DNA from: Hypomesus transpacificus
Lineage: Eukaryota; Chordata; Actinopteri; Osmeriformes; Osmeridae
Length of the DNA: 64,000 bases
Assembly: GCF_021917145.1 (NCBI RefSeq)
Contig: NC_061075.1
Span: forward strand, 5,107,240-5,171,239
Direction: 5' to 3'
In this document: positions 1-37,859 of the stretch, one piece after another
How positions within the stretch are numbered: position 1 is the first letter of the stretch
How the letters are laid out: the number at the start of each line of letters is the position of its first letter
Position numbers and translations under genes: made by a program
Notes under the pieces: model-generated
What the model saw: only the letters and a program-made list of their open reading frames with translations
What the model was told of the DNA's origin: nothing
Databases searched by the model: none

Positions 1-140
1 GGTGGGAGTGTGTGTGTGTGTGGGGGGGGGGGGGGTCGTGTTATTATAACAGGGGTCACAAAGTCATAGTCAGCTGATCAGGTGAGGCCCTCCAACACAC
101 ACACGCACACACACACACACACCAGTATTCTGAAAGACAG
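1..140. repeat. GT/CA microsatellites
   Basis: A GT tract with a G run at 6-35 and a CA tract at about 93-122. Simple sequence; no gene is seen. Confidence 0.9.
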
Positions 141-3100
141 AGAGGTATGGTTTGCTTTTATATGACAGAGCCTATTACTAAATTGAGCTGGCAGGTAATT
201 CTAAAGCAAATAAATGCTAGTGAGCTTAACAGAGGGAAAGGTCTTGGGGTGGCGGCATGAGCAATGACAGGAATTTTCTCGCCTCTCTTGACAGGAAGCA
301 TATTATTCTCCCTGCTTTATTTTCTCAGAACAGTTTTTGGGGGTATTTCTCTGTCCAAAATGAGCTCTTTTCATTCTGAAGTACCGCATATTGCTCACTT
401 AGGCTTCTGTTCTGCTAGCTAGACTTAATATTTATACGAGTGCTAAGCAGAGGTTCTGTATATTCAATCTATCGGAAGTAATTCTGTGTTTGATTTTGGT
501 TTTATGTGACACTTATTTGGTGAGTGCACCTTGCTATTTCAATGTTGAAGATTACGCTATCTTGCGAACAAACTTGCTCTCAAAATAATTTGTTTTCTGC
601 AAAGTGAACCCATCGTTGTGAAATGTTCTACAAAGGTCTCCTTAAACACGTATCTTCTTCAAACCCGGAACAAGATGAAAAGATGCACTAAAAAAGAACA
701 AGTTGAGACAAAACACACTAAAAATATACTACTTAAGAATCGTGATAAGACCTAATTAAAAGTGCCATCTTCTTAGAAATGCGTGGTAGGAAACAACACT
801 GACCTTGATATCCTGTTTAATATTGTTTTACACTGCGTCCGTAATTGAACATGCAATGCAAACAGTTTACTTTTATCAAAGGGAAATGTGTTTTTTTCTA
901 GGCAGCATGACTCCAAAACAATATGGCATACTTTCCCACTCATGTTCTATAATCATTAAAATCCAATCAAATATTAAATAATGTTTCAAAGATAAATCAC
1001 TAACCTAAAATGTACTTTGTCTGGTCAAAATAAAACCTTAATTGTGTTGAACAGCTTGTAGTAGTTATGTAGTAACTAGATATTAAAGATATGTAATAAC
1101 ATTTCATTTAATTATCTTCTGAACAGGGCACAGCAATGTATGACCACACACTTGCACTGACATTTCCTGGTAATCTGACCATTGCTGTGTCTGTGTGTGT
1201 AAGAAAGCATGTGTACTATGCAGTACCATGTTAGGGAGGTGGTGGGGGAAGGAGGTGGAGGAGGAAGAAGGAAGGGAGGGTGCCGTCACTGCCCCCAGAG
1301 AAGCTGAGGGTTCTATTGAGTGGATTGGACACCTGTCTGGGACACTGGACCCTCCGAGTCTGTTTTTGTTTCTTGTGCTGCACAGGGGATTTAAAATAAC
1401 CGGTCTCCCCTTTGTCTTAGGGGGAAGGGGCGGGAAGGTAGAGGAGGGCTGACACACACATGCACACAGCCCTACTGTAGATGGGAGCTGGGATCTTTAG
1501 TTGACAAGTAAACTGTGGAGAGGAGACCCGACAGAGACTGGCTGAGAGGTGGCCGGGAGGCCCACGCTAATCCCCTCCCAGTCTACTCCCAATACAACCA
1601 CCATTAATCAGTCTCAAGCACAAATGTATGGGGGTCAACTTCATTTGAATCCACTTTGCATATAGGCAAGATATGGCATTCAGTTAATAGAATAAACATC
1701 ATGATAAACATGTGTTCTATTACTAGTAAAGAAGATCAGGAACGGAGACAGAATTGATTCCAATGGTTCCGCACCATGCAAACCCAGGAGCACAGAAACA
1801 ATTGAGTAACACTTGGCTAATGATGGAGCAACTCAAAAAGTTGTAACGTGCCTAAACTAAAATTCAATTAGCTATGGATGTCCTCTTGTTGTCTTTTCAC
1901 ACCTTGTCACAAACATTTCTCTTCATCTAACAGACAGCTGATAACCCTTTGACCATGCAGATAGATTTGAACGCAGTTTGGGTTGGACAGGCAGTTTTGT
2001 AATTGTTTTCCTGGTTTGGGTACTAAGAAAGGCCACAACCAGTCAAACAAACATTAAAGACGTTGTCAAAATAACACTTCATGTCAAGCATCAAAACATT
2101 TTTTGAAATGTTGTCAAACAATATTTCATATCAAAGAACAAATCCTAAACAGATAAATTATGCGCATATGAATCAGTTATCTGTGTATTTAGTTGCTGCC
2201 GTGACAGTGAAACACTGATCTAGGGAAAGACTGTTATTATCCAAAGTCTATTGCGAAATGCCCTAAACAACACAGTATTAAAATAATTTATGTTACAATG
2301 CACTTGTGTGTACACTTGCTTGATATGGACATTAAGGTTCCAAGGATTAGTAATTATAAGTACAAATATTTTAACAATTTTATATATATACTATTGCATG
2401 CCATGTATAACAACTGGCTGGATACACCCAACATTAAACAAAATAAACATCTTCTTACACAATAAAACCACAAACTGGAGGGTTGTAATGGTACTGCCCT
2501 CTACTGGTTACCAGGGAGAGCTGTTGGACGCTTCACACTGAATTGCCTAAAACAAACCTGTAACAATACACACAGCACTCTTAACTAACACAACTCATTG
2601 AAAAACGGAGAAACGGTACCCCCAAGTTTACTTTTATGAGCAAACTCACTCAAGTTCCATACCCCCGGAACTCTTTCTCCATTTTCTCTCTCCCTTACCC
2701 TCTCTCTCTGTCTTTCTCTGTCTCTCTCTCTATCTCTCTCTGTCTCTCTGTCTGTCTTTCTCCTTCTCTTCGTTTCACACAAAAGTTATTGATAGTTCGA
2801 AGTTATGGTCTAATAATACGACGGACAATGCATGGGCAGGAGCCCATTATACTCAGGTAATGGATAGTGGGGGGGGGTTGAATGACATTGCACAGAGATT
2901 GGATGACGGAGGGTCACGCGATTTATGGCAGAGCAAAGCACCCCCCCCCCCCCACCCCCCTCGTGCCGCTTATTTCCAGCTTGATAAGAGAACAGATGAG
3001 GCATGGCTGTATTTATGATACACACATTCTTAAGAGACCACTGAGGGAAGGCTAAAACTCCAAAGGACTCAAATATTCAGATGAATGTTTGGTGAAATAG

Positions 3101-6100
3101 GGAGTGAGATTTTAGGTTGCTGTATCCTAGTCTAACTGCTTTAATAATGTATGTGACTGCATGGTTACAGTATGCATCTGTCTGAGTCAGAAATGTATGA
3201 TTTTGATTTAAACTATTGCAAATTATAAGTACAGTAACTATTAAGTCCTTGCCAAATGAATCAAATTGTGTTCCATAACTGAAATAAAGTTTGGTAAAAA
3301 AATTCAAATACCAAAGGTTTATAAAAATAAAGATTGTTCAAATCGTAAACAAATGCCACAAAAGTACAGAAGAACATTTAAAGACACAGTACGTTTCTGC
3401 AAATAAGTCTGTAGGCTACCTCAATGCTACCCCCAAAAACGATCAGCTAACAATTAAATAATGATTCTGTCCAGTAAATATTTGGTTCGGACCAAAATGA
3501 CATTTTCTTAGCTCGTTTTTGTTGGTCAAAAACAAGAAAGAAAAAAAAAACAACACTAAGTTTGCCAACAATCTTGTCAAGCACCCAATAGGGTGAGGCG
3601 TGTGATGAAAAAGGCTTGTCAACATGATCTGTTTCATTGATTTAACAGTAAAGACTGGCCACTTAAGCTTTATGTTGCTTTGGCTATCCCACTGGAAAAA
3701 CGATTGCCACAAATAAAATACATAAAGCCCTTAAAACTTCAATTTTTTTCACCCTATCACTTTGGGCTTTGTACGCAGTAATAGTGTTTACATGTAAACA
3801 AATATTTCTTTTGTGTTTTAGTTCTTTATGGTTGGCTTGATGTTGAACAGATTTTCCTAAGCAAAATGTCACTGAGCTGACATCTCTTTCAATGCTGAAT
3901 ATATGTTATATATTATTATTCATCCTGTTTTATTCAGGAATATAGCATGTGAGAATGATTGAGAAACAAGCTAAATCTCCTTTGTAGCGTTGCTTGTTTT
4001 ACCAACAGATAAAGAAAGTGCGGGCAAGAGAGAGAGAGAGTAATAAGGGGGGCAGAATTTTTTGGGAAAAAGAGAGCAAGAACGAAGGGGAGAAATCGAG
4101 TGAGAAATCGAGAATGATGAAGAAAGCAACTAAAGAGTGATAGTGAAGAGAGAGTGAGACAGAAACAGAGAGAGAGAAAGACAGAGAGACAAAGAGATAA
4201 AGAGAGAGAGCAAAGGGGCACACACGGATCTGGAAATCAGCAGGAAAACAGATGAATTCATTCTAAATTGAACACTGGGGACTGCTATTTTCTTCATGTT
4301 CCAGTGGAAAAGGCTGGGCCAAAGACCTCTCAGTACAATTAAAAGATCACAGAAAACACCCGGAATGTTTCCTTTTTCCCTCCGCAGCGCTAAAAACTCG
4401 GATCTTGGTGACTCACTGACAATATGGCTGCAATTTCCGCACCATCAAACAAGCGCAGCACATCCTCCTTGACTTGAAACAGTCACAGGTGAAAAAACAC
4501 GACAATCGAATAATACTTTGTTGAGGGATTTTAGTAACTACATGGATTTAGCACAACCTCATTTTCTCAGTTGAAAAGTCCAACTTAATTTTTTATGTAT
4601 TTAATTTCCATGCAATACTCAATTTTACAGCCCGTCATGACTATAAAGTAAATTCCCACTCAATATTTATTGCATAGAAAAAGGAATGTCTAGTCAATGG
4701 CACAACAAATTACCCTGACAACCCCACTGACCATCCAGGCTCTGCCGTTGTCAGTGAAACAGCTTTGAGACTAGCAGGGGTGTCGTGAGGCCTCCTATTC
4801 TCTGTGGCACGCGTCTTTAGAGTTGGCCTATTATGGTGTGGCAGCTGGCTGTTACGCAGAGCTGTCGCCCCCCCCCCCCTCCCTGACACCACAGTGGCCC
4901 CGTCGCTTCATTAACTTTTCCTCAGACTGGGTGAGGGCAAGGGGGGGGGGGGGGGGGGGGGGGGGGCTGGGCTGACCTCCCCCAGTCCTAGCTGGACTGT
5001 CTGGAGTCATTGGTGAAATGAATGAAATTACCTGCCAGTTTTTTTTTATATATATTCTAGTATATGTAACCAACCCAGAGGTTGGATTTGACACTGTTCG
5101 ACATTGAGACGATAAACTTGAATGCCGTGATGGGATGGGACCGTTTTTGGACAAGAGAGTAAATCAGGAGGGGAAGGGGATGTTTAAATCAAGCCTGTCT
5201 ATAATGGAGGTATTGTCAGTATGTGAGTTTCACAAAATGTGGCAATCATGTGCCATACAAGATAAGAAACATGAATCTCAAATAAACCCAGTTTTTATCC
5301 GTGCCATTTTACATGGGAACAGTCCAGCCAACACGGTGACTTCATCTCTACAACATAAATAAGAAGCTCTGCATACATTATAGTTCATATATAAAGAATT
5401 AAGATCAAATGTGAGAGAAAACAAACTATTTATAGAGAGGAGCTTTCTTAATGATCCGGCTCAGACTAAATCTCTATTGATTCCTTATGAAATATACAGC
5501 TCAATTATAGACACAGCTGATTGAAGATTACTACAAATTGCAAGGGAGGATTTTAACACAGAGCAGCAGTGAGTCAGACTGGACTGCTGCAGTGAGAGTG
5601 TTACATGATTCTCTTTCTCTCCATCCTCCCAAGCCAGAGAAATTACACTGGAATTACTTTTCATCCACAAGTTAATAGCTGGTTGCGAATGAAACATACT
5701 GATGTATTTTTCACAGTACACATTAAAAGCCAAAGAGTGTGAATGAAGAGTGTTTAAGTAAAAACTGTTGTCCCTTTTCCACTTAATTGAATTTTTTGAA
5801 AATCACTTTCAGAAAATAACTAATAATAATATCTCCACATAACTAGCTACCTAATTACCTTTACAGCTGACCTTTCTAATCAGCACAAAAAATGTATAAC
5901 TGCTGGAAGAAGAAGAAAAAACATGTTCAAAAATCATGTTTTCAACAACAACAAGCAAGCGCACAAAAAATCACATATTTAAAAGCAATTTCAGCCCAAC
6001 CTTTTGTCACTGACAAATTGAAAACCTTGAGTCTGTCGGTTCCCTTACTGACAGAAACAAAACAAACACCATGTATAATAGAAAAGGCTTTCCAATTCAG

Positions 6101-6629
6101 CATGTTGAATTGAATATTGCCTCGGTAAAGTGAGAATCTCTCAAAAATATCCCTTGCAGATTTATTGATTATTTTTTTTTCCATCAGTGTTCTGGAAATA
6201 CAGTAACCACACTCAGTAAATCCACACCCATTTTTACAGTTCAACAATTTCAACTTCCCTCATTTCAGCTGATACCCGCTCCAGTCTTTACCAAAATGTC
6301 AAATACCTGGTCCATTGAAAAGACTAACTTCACAAAAATATATGGCTGTCCATGAATAACACATAAAAAGTTGGGAACATTAAGGAAAATAACGATAATG
6401 AGGAAAAGGGTGAGAGAAAAATTGGGAGAAAGAAAGAATGAGCCATGGAGAGACATTAGAAAATAAATAAAGGGGAAAGCTTAAATGTGCTTGTGAGAGT
6501 GAGTGTGTGTGCGTGTGTGTGTCTGTGTGTGTACATGTGTGTGTGTGTGTGTGTGTGCGCGAGTGCATATGTGTGAGTATGCGTGAGTGTGTGTGTGTGT
6601 GTATTCCAAGCAGTCTGCAAGCCACATAC
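141..6629. other. non-coding stretch downstream of the receptor exons
   Basis: AT-rich sequence with no reading frame that resembles a protein I recognise. It holds a CT tract (about 2695-2765), a GA tract (about 4028-4215) and G/C runs (2940-2955, 4867-4880, 4941-4966). The missing last exon(s) of the minus-strand receptor gene should lie here or before the window; I searched for the usual post-TM7 motif and did not find it. Confidence 0.6.
6501..6603. repeat. GT microsatellite
   Basis: Imperfect (GT)n directly downstream of the TM6-TM7 exon. The Thr/His-rich reading frames across it are simple-sequence artefacts. Confidence 0.9.
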
Positions 6630-32267
<25,638 letters not shown>

Positions 32268-32929
32268 GTGTTAGTGGGGAAATAAATCGAAGTCACGCAC
32301 ATCATCATCCCATAATTATAAATAAGCGCAAACGTTAACCGGTTATTATATTATTCCTGCAAACATTTTGAGCTTGTTTTTGTGTTCCGTTACATCCTAC
32401 CTGAATATAGGCTACTTGTGACGGCTCGTCTTCAAAGTTTTTTCTCCTTTTTATTCCACTTCTGCTATCATTAGGCAGTCTTAAAAAAAAAGTATAGTTT
32501 AATCCCGCGCTTCCTTAGGCAATTTGTTATACAAATAGACATATATTCTGTGTAATATCGAACGAAATCTGTTGATAAACGTATCCTTCAATAACTTGGG
32601 GAAACTCCTCGATTACATCGGGCTTCATGAAGTGATGCAGATCGGGAGAGGAAGAGCAGTGGATGATGACGCTAGACTCTGCTAGAGGAATCGCAATTAC
32701 GTTGCGTCCATATGTCTATAAAAACAGTTTTTTTTTTCAAATGCCAACCTGCATTGGTCAAAACTGAAGTCACATTATTAAACCTCTTCACGCAGTCTTC
32801 ACACAGAAACGCACGCTACGTGGAGCAAACTGTCAATCATTTGTTATTGCTTTCACACAAAGGGCATTAAATGACCACTATCTCCAAAATCAAGATTTTT
32901 AAGATGTTTTTCTCATTCTTAATGCAGGG

Positions 32930-33370
32930 CTGCCAATTCTCAAGGCCGATTTAGGGTTCTCCGTTTTCAAAAAAACGGACACATGGGAACAAGTTTACGT
33001 GGAACGTAAAGCCCGGGGAGCTGGACGTGCATTAATTTCGGATAGTTACAGATACCCCCTTGGCTGTGATTGGTCAGTATTAAAGGGCAGATGGACGGAT
33101 TCGTTGAATTTACATTTAGTCATTTAGCAGACACTGTTATCCAGAGCGACTTACAGTAAGTACAGGGACATTCCCCCCGAGGCAAGTAGGGTGAAGTGCC
33201 TTGCCCAAGGACACAACTTCACTTGGCACAGCCGGGAATCGAAAAAGAGACCTTCTGATTACAAGGCCGATTCTCTAACCAATTTATAGTACTCCGAAGG
33301 CTGTGGGTGCTAATAACAATTCACCGCCAGAAGAGTAGGTGTTTTTTTCGGGTGGCTTAGGCACAGTTTT
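32930..33370. mobile_element. ISL2EU/Harbinger-like MITE, copy 1 (incomplete)
   Basis: Shares AAGGCCGATTTA, the AAAACGGACACATGGGAAC block and GGCTGTGGGTGCT..ACAATTCACCGCCAGAA with the better-preserved copy at 41340-41975. It is interrupted by the SINE-like piece at 33112-33283. Confidence 0.65.
33112..33283 (+). mobile_element. SINE-like teleost interspersed repeat
   Basis: Contains CATTTAGCAGACACTGTTAT, CCAGAGCGACTTACAGTAAG, GTGCCTTGCCCAAGGACAC and CCGGGAATCGAA. This block order is very common across teleost genomes. A short AATTTA repeat flanks it, which may be a TSD. Confidence 0.65.
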
Positions 33371-33872
33371 TGTAACTATTGGCTTTTTTTTGCAAAACTA
33401 CACACAAAAAAGAAAACCCTTCACCAAATCATCAAAATATGTAATTATCTTGCAAAAGCTAATAAACCTAGCTTAACTCTTCAAACCTTCATAAAAAATG
33501 TATTTTTGTATCAAACAGTTAAGACAAGCCATCACATTACGTAATAAGCACACAATGCACCAACTACACACCGATGGTATGAATAAAAAACACATCTGGC
33601 TTTTGCTTTCTCTGTGCACAAGGTAGGCTAGTCAGTTTGAGGTAGTAGTTCTGTAGACATACAAGGATCCAAACTTCAAGTACTGGTGTTTATTTACACA
33701 CATCAAAACAAACACAAGTGTGATTTTTCCAAGTCAAAACACAAAATAGTAATTTCACTGCAAAAAAAAGAAAAAAGAAAATCAGTCCACAACGCGCAAA
33801 ATGTTGTCTACATCACATGCAATGTCCTCTAGTACTGTAAGGCACCAGGGAAAATATATTCTGGAATGTTTG

Positions 33873-35630
33873 TTATTCTGGAATTATTGTTTCATTCAGA
33901 TTCTGTTGCAGGCAAGTACATAATACAGAAATGCTCACATTGTGTATATTTTGGAAGGTGGTGTCATCCTCAATTATGCACTGCTGTATTTCTCGTAGCC
34001 TTATGGAATTATTTGCTATCACCATATTGACTATATAGGTCTCTTGTTCTGCAGTGAACATTCTTCCTCTGCCCCCAGCATCTGGACGTCTAGCAATTCT
34101 ATAAAGGAACAATTTCAGTATTTTTACATGTATGGTATTGTTGTGTTTCTCATTAGAGTATGGCAGTGCTACAAAACTTTGTGCAAAGTGACTGTACTAA
34201 TCGATTCTCATTTCGAAATGTCCTTATGATGCCTGCTACAGTGTAGCAGCTCAAGTTAGGCTGAACCCGTTGGCCAGCTTCCCTCAGGGTGATTCCATGG
34301 TTGATTACATGTAAGGGATAATGCCCGACGAGGTGTCCAATATCACCTGGTAATGGACGATGCAGAGGCGTGAACCGTCCGACGCGCAGTGGAGTCCATT
34401 ATCGGGTGATATTGGACACCTCGTCGGGCATTATCCCGCTTATACCATGCTCACTTGCCAACGATTTTTTTTTACAAACATTAATTCATGTTTTCAGGCA
34501 TTTTGCTAAAAAAATCTAACGTTTTTTAACGTTAGCCAACTTTGATATTTTATACTACGCTCAGCTCATAGAACCAACACCGGCTTTCCCTTGGCTGAGA
34601 TATTAGCCCAAAAGCTAACGTTATGCTAGCAAGATTCAGAGGCAATAACATTGTGTACGGTTGACAAACAGTAAATATAATTTTACAGTATGTTTGAGAA
34701 TAAGATTTGCTAGCTAACCAGCCATGTCACTGTCCCAAAATCAATATCAAGATTATCATGAACAATATCGGCCATATAGGCCTACTAGTACTAGGCTACA
34801 GTATGGCCGCAGCCTGTGGAGCGAGTTGAATAGCAAATGGATGTGAGATGACCGCATCAAAGTTGACATTTTCTCCAAACAGTGATCATAATTTGAGAGT
34901 ATGTTTAACAACAAGACTAGCCAACTATTGAGCCATGTCATTGTCCCCAAATAAAATCAAGATTTTTAAGAAGAAAATAATCGGCCATGTGTAAAGTTGC
35001 TGCTACTGTCGTGTTGGCCGCAGCCCGTCTGAAGTATTGACTAGCGAGGTGAATAGCGAATGGGATGTGAGATGACAGGTTACGTTACACTGACACACTA
35101 CATTCAGAAAAGAAACATTTTTCAAATAGGTTAAAATAAATATTGAAGTCACTCATTGTTGTAAATACAAGTTAGCTTGTTAAAGTCTTTCAAAATTGTA
35201 AATGGAGGCTTTGACTCCGTCACTGTTGTTATGGTTCTTTATTTCAGATATTTTGTACAGGCTCCTGTGTAGCCAGCGGAATAATTTAGAATGGTGAAAA
35301 GACAGTTTTGCTGCAATCACGCAGTAGGTGTCCGTTATCATCCGATAATGGACACCCCTGCAGCCAATCAGAATTGAGTATTCACTCAGACCATGGTATA
35401 AGTTCCACTATCGTAGCTCTGATGTCATCAGTAATTCTATTTCTTACTCTTCTTGCCCTTCTTCTTCCCCTTCCTCGTCCTCCTCTTGCACCTTCTTGTC
35501 CTCTTCTCTAACTTCACCTCCTTGTCTTTGTCGTCCTCTCCCTCTCGCTTCTTCGCCTCCGCGTCTTCTTCCTCGGCTTACTCTTATTCTCCCTCTTCCT
35601 GCTCCCTTCATTGTACTCCACACTGACAGC
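33873..35630 (-). pseudogene. Tc1-like transposase N-terminal region, interrupted by a MITE
   Basis: On the minus strand, from 35630, an Arg/Gly/Glu-rich leader is followed by RITDDIRATIVE (ending near 35405). The frame resumes at 34314 with HVINHGITLREAGQRVQP and, after a frame break, GGRGRMFTAEQETYIVNMV and IRLREIQQCIIEDDTTFQNI. These are the tandem HTH blocks of a well-known fish Tc1-like transposase family. The DDE catalytic part is absent, so this is a dead element. Confidence 0.8.
34315..35398. mobile_element. palindromic MITE inserted in the Tc1-like transposase
   Basis: Flanked by TAA on both sides (34312-34314 and 35399-35401). It splits codons for ..TIVE and HVINHG.. of the transposase. 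Its left end is a near-perfect hairpin (about 34315-34437) built on GATAATGCCCGACGAGGTGT. A related GTGTCC..TCCGATAATGGACAC palindrome lies near its right end. Confidence 0.75.
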
Positions 35631-35811
35631 TTACCTGTGGCTTATTTATAGGCTGATTGCAAAGTGAACTAATTATCTAAAACAGTTTTCACATGTGACA
35701 GTGTGCCAGACAGTTGGCAAAATAGTGTAAATAATAGCCATACATGTGTATAGTTTCGCTTGGAGTGTGTTGATCATTTGGAAATTGAGTGTAAAGCAGT
35801 GAGTTGTTAGC

Positions 35812-36230
35812 CTGGCTGCCAGCCCAACTTAGCCCCTCCCACAAAACAATTTGGTCAGGAAGTTGGGTCTGGGGAACCTCGGTTGGGGGAAAACTATGTC
35901 CGAACAGAAGCTGTTCGGACCAAAAAAATTGTCAGGGCGTGCTTTATACGATGATGGACAGATGATCAACAGTAATGTAATCAACCACGTCACCAAAGAG
36001 CGCTTGGGTTGAATTTGTTTTCAACAAGCAACATTTAACGTTGCTCTGATTGGTTGTAGGTCTATCCAATTGAGGGAAGAGGTATTTGTTTTACAAGTTC
36101 GGTTGAAACACGCCCCATACTCACAGCCCAACGGACAGTTCTCAGACTCATATTCTGACTAGAATTATGAGTATGACAACGTCATAACGTCAAAAAGTGC
36201 TGTGCAGTGGATTGTACCGACAGTTTTGCA
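35812..36230. repeat. unclassified MITE-like insert
   Basis: Contains a short palindrome (CGAACAGAAGCTGTTCG, 35904-35920). It sits between two stretches rich in GTTTTGCAAAC words that look like the Tc1-like element's subterminal region. The boundaries are uncertain. Confidence 0.35.
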
Positions 36231-36367
36231 AAGCGTGTGTTACAAAATTGCAAACTAAGTGCAAAGCAGTGTTTGCTTTTAGTTTTGCAAACTCGGTGAG
36301 TGGTTTTGATATGAGTATAAATAGTTTCAGAAAGTAGTCAGAAATTGTGCTATAAGAATAACGGTTA

Positions 36368-37556
36368 AGGCCGATATATGCTCCTGCGTTTTTCGAAAAA
36401 CAGACACATGGGAACGCCCTCGTCTCCTTGGAACGCCCTCTACAAGCTCTCCGTCAACCCTCGGACTATGGAAGGCCTAGTGGGCAAGTATTAAAACGTC
36501 CCTGTGTGTTAACCACGCGTAATTAACGCCGACTTTGCATGCAAAGACGGCGTCCATTGCGCCGACTTCCATACAAAGTCTGCGTCTTTTTCGCCTCAAA
36601 TTGAAGCGGGCCACGTGACACGTTCAAAGCATGCGTCTAAATAAACGTGTGCTTTTTGAGACGTGTCTAGGAAACCACACAAAGTTAACGCCTGGTTTGG
36701 TTCAATCAGCGTCTGGTTTTCCAAAATTAAAGTCTGCTTGTTTGAATCTCCGATGGGATATTACGACAACGTGTAAATCTAATACGTAAGTAAAGTAGGT
36801 CTTAGGATGCTCGTGCGAGCTACTATCAAATACAATGTTGGTTAGCTAGTTAGCTAATAGTATGAATTTGGTGGTCACAATTACAATGCTGTCTGGCTTA
36901 GAACTTTGTGAACTTCTCTTGCACTGCGATTGCGTTGCCTCAGTATTGTGCCAACATTCCACACATTTGTGTAAGGCCGGCATGAGGTGTCTAGCCAACC
37001 AGTGCTTGAAGGAATGTTGGCAGTGAAACCAAATTGCGCACAATACTGAGGCAACGCAATCACAGTGCAAGAGAAGTTCACAAAGTTCCAAACCAGACAG
37101 CATTGCAATTGTGGGGGTTGCCCTGACCAACAAGAGAACAGAATCCTTTGCCCGTCATTATTGTGCGTTTTTACAATTAATATTTCAGCTAAACAGTACA
37201 TGTAAATCAGCATCTGAATTAAAATGTGACGAGAAGTGGGCAGTGTTGTTGCTGAAAATATGCGTATTTTATTGATGAAACGGCTCATTTGTAAATTTGC
37301 TCCGACCTGCTAGGTAAATATAGTTAACACTCGATGACGACTTCCACACAAAGACGGTTTCTCTAAGGTTGTCTTTGACAAAAAACCGTTGCGCCACCTA
37401 GTCTTCACCACCTTTCACTTGGCAGTGAATTGTTTTCAGCACCCACAGCCTACAGAGAACCATAAACAAAGTTTATCCGTCCGTATCTGTGCGGATCCGT
37501 GCGTATCCGTGCGCCCGCCCATCCGTAAACGGACACGCAGAAGCATATTTGGGCCT
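36368..37556. mobile_element. ISL2EU/Harbinger-like element, copy 2
   Basis: Starts AGGCCGATATATGCTCCTGC after TTA and ends GCAGAAGCATATTTGGGCC. Internally it repeats an inverted block around CTTCTCTTGCACTGCGATTG (36913) and its complement near 37062. No transposase is seen. Confidence 0.7.
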
Positions 37557-37859
37557 TAAGTCCGATTTATCGGACGGATTGGTTGAATTTGTGCTACTCC
37601 GACGGCTCTGCGTGCTGAAAGCAATTCACCGCCAGAACAGTAGATGGCGCTGCACTGCTATGCTAGTTAGGTTATCGAAAAGTCGGAGCAAATTTACAAA
37701 TTAGCCGTTTCATCAATAAAATAAGCACATTTCAGCAACTACACTGCCCATTTTTCGTCACATTTTAATTCAGATGCTGATTTACATGTACTGTTTAGCT
37801 GAAATATCAATTGTAACTTACAACATCAAAAACTTACAACAAAGGCGGTCAAAGGATTC

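Noticed and set aside
4710-5154. Possible C-terminal receptor exon near the G/C runs
   Set aside because: No frame gives the post-TM7 motif, and no suitable acceptor lies beside one.
35430-35640. Pyrimidine-rich tract as simple repeat only
   Set aside because: On the minus strand it encodes the Arg/Gly/Glu leader of the Tc1-like transposase, continuous with RITDDIRATIVE.
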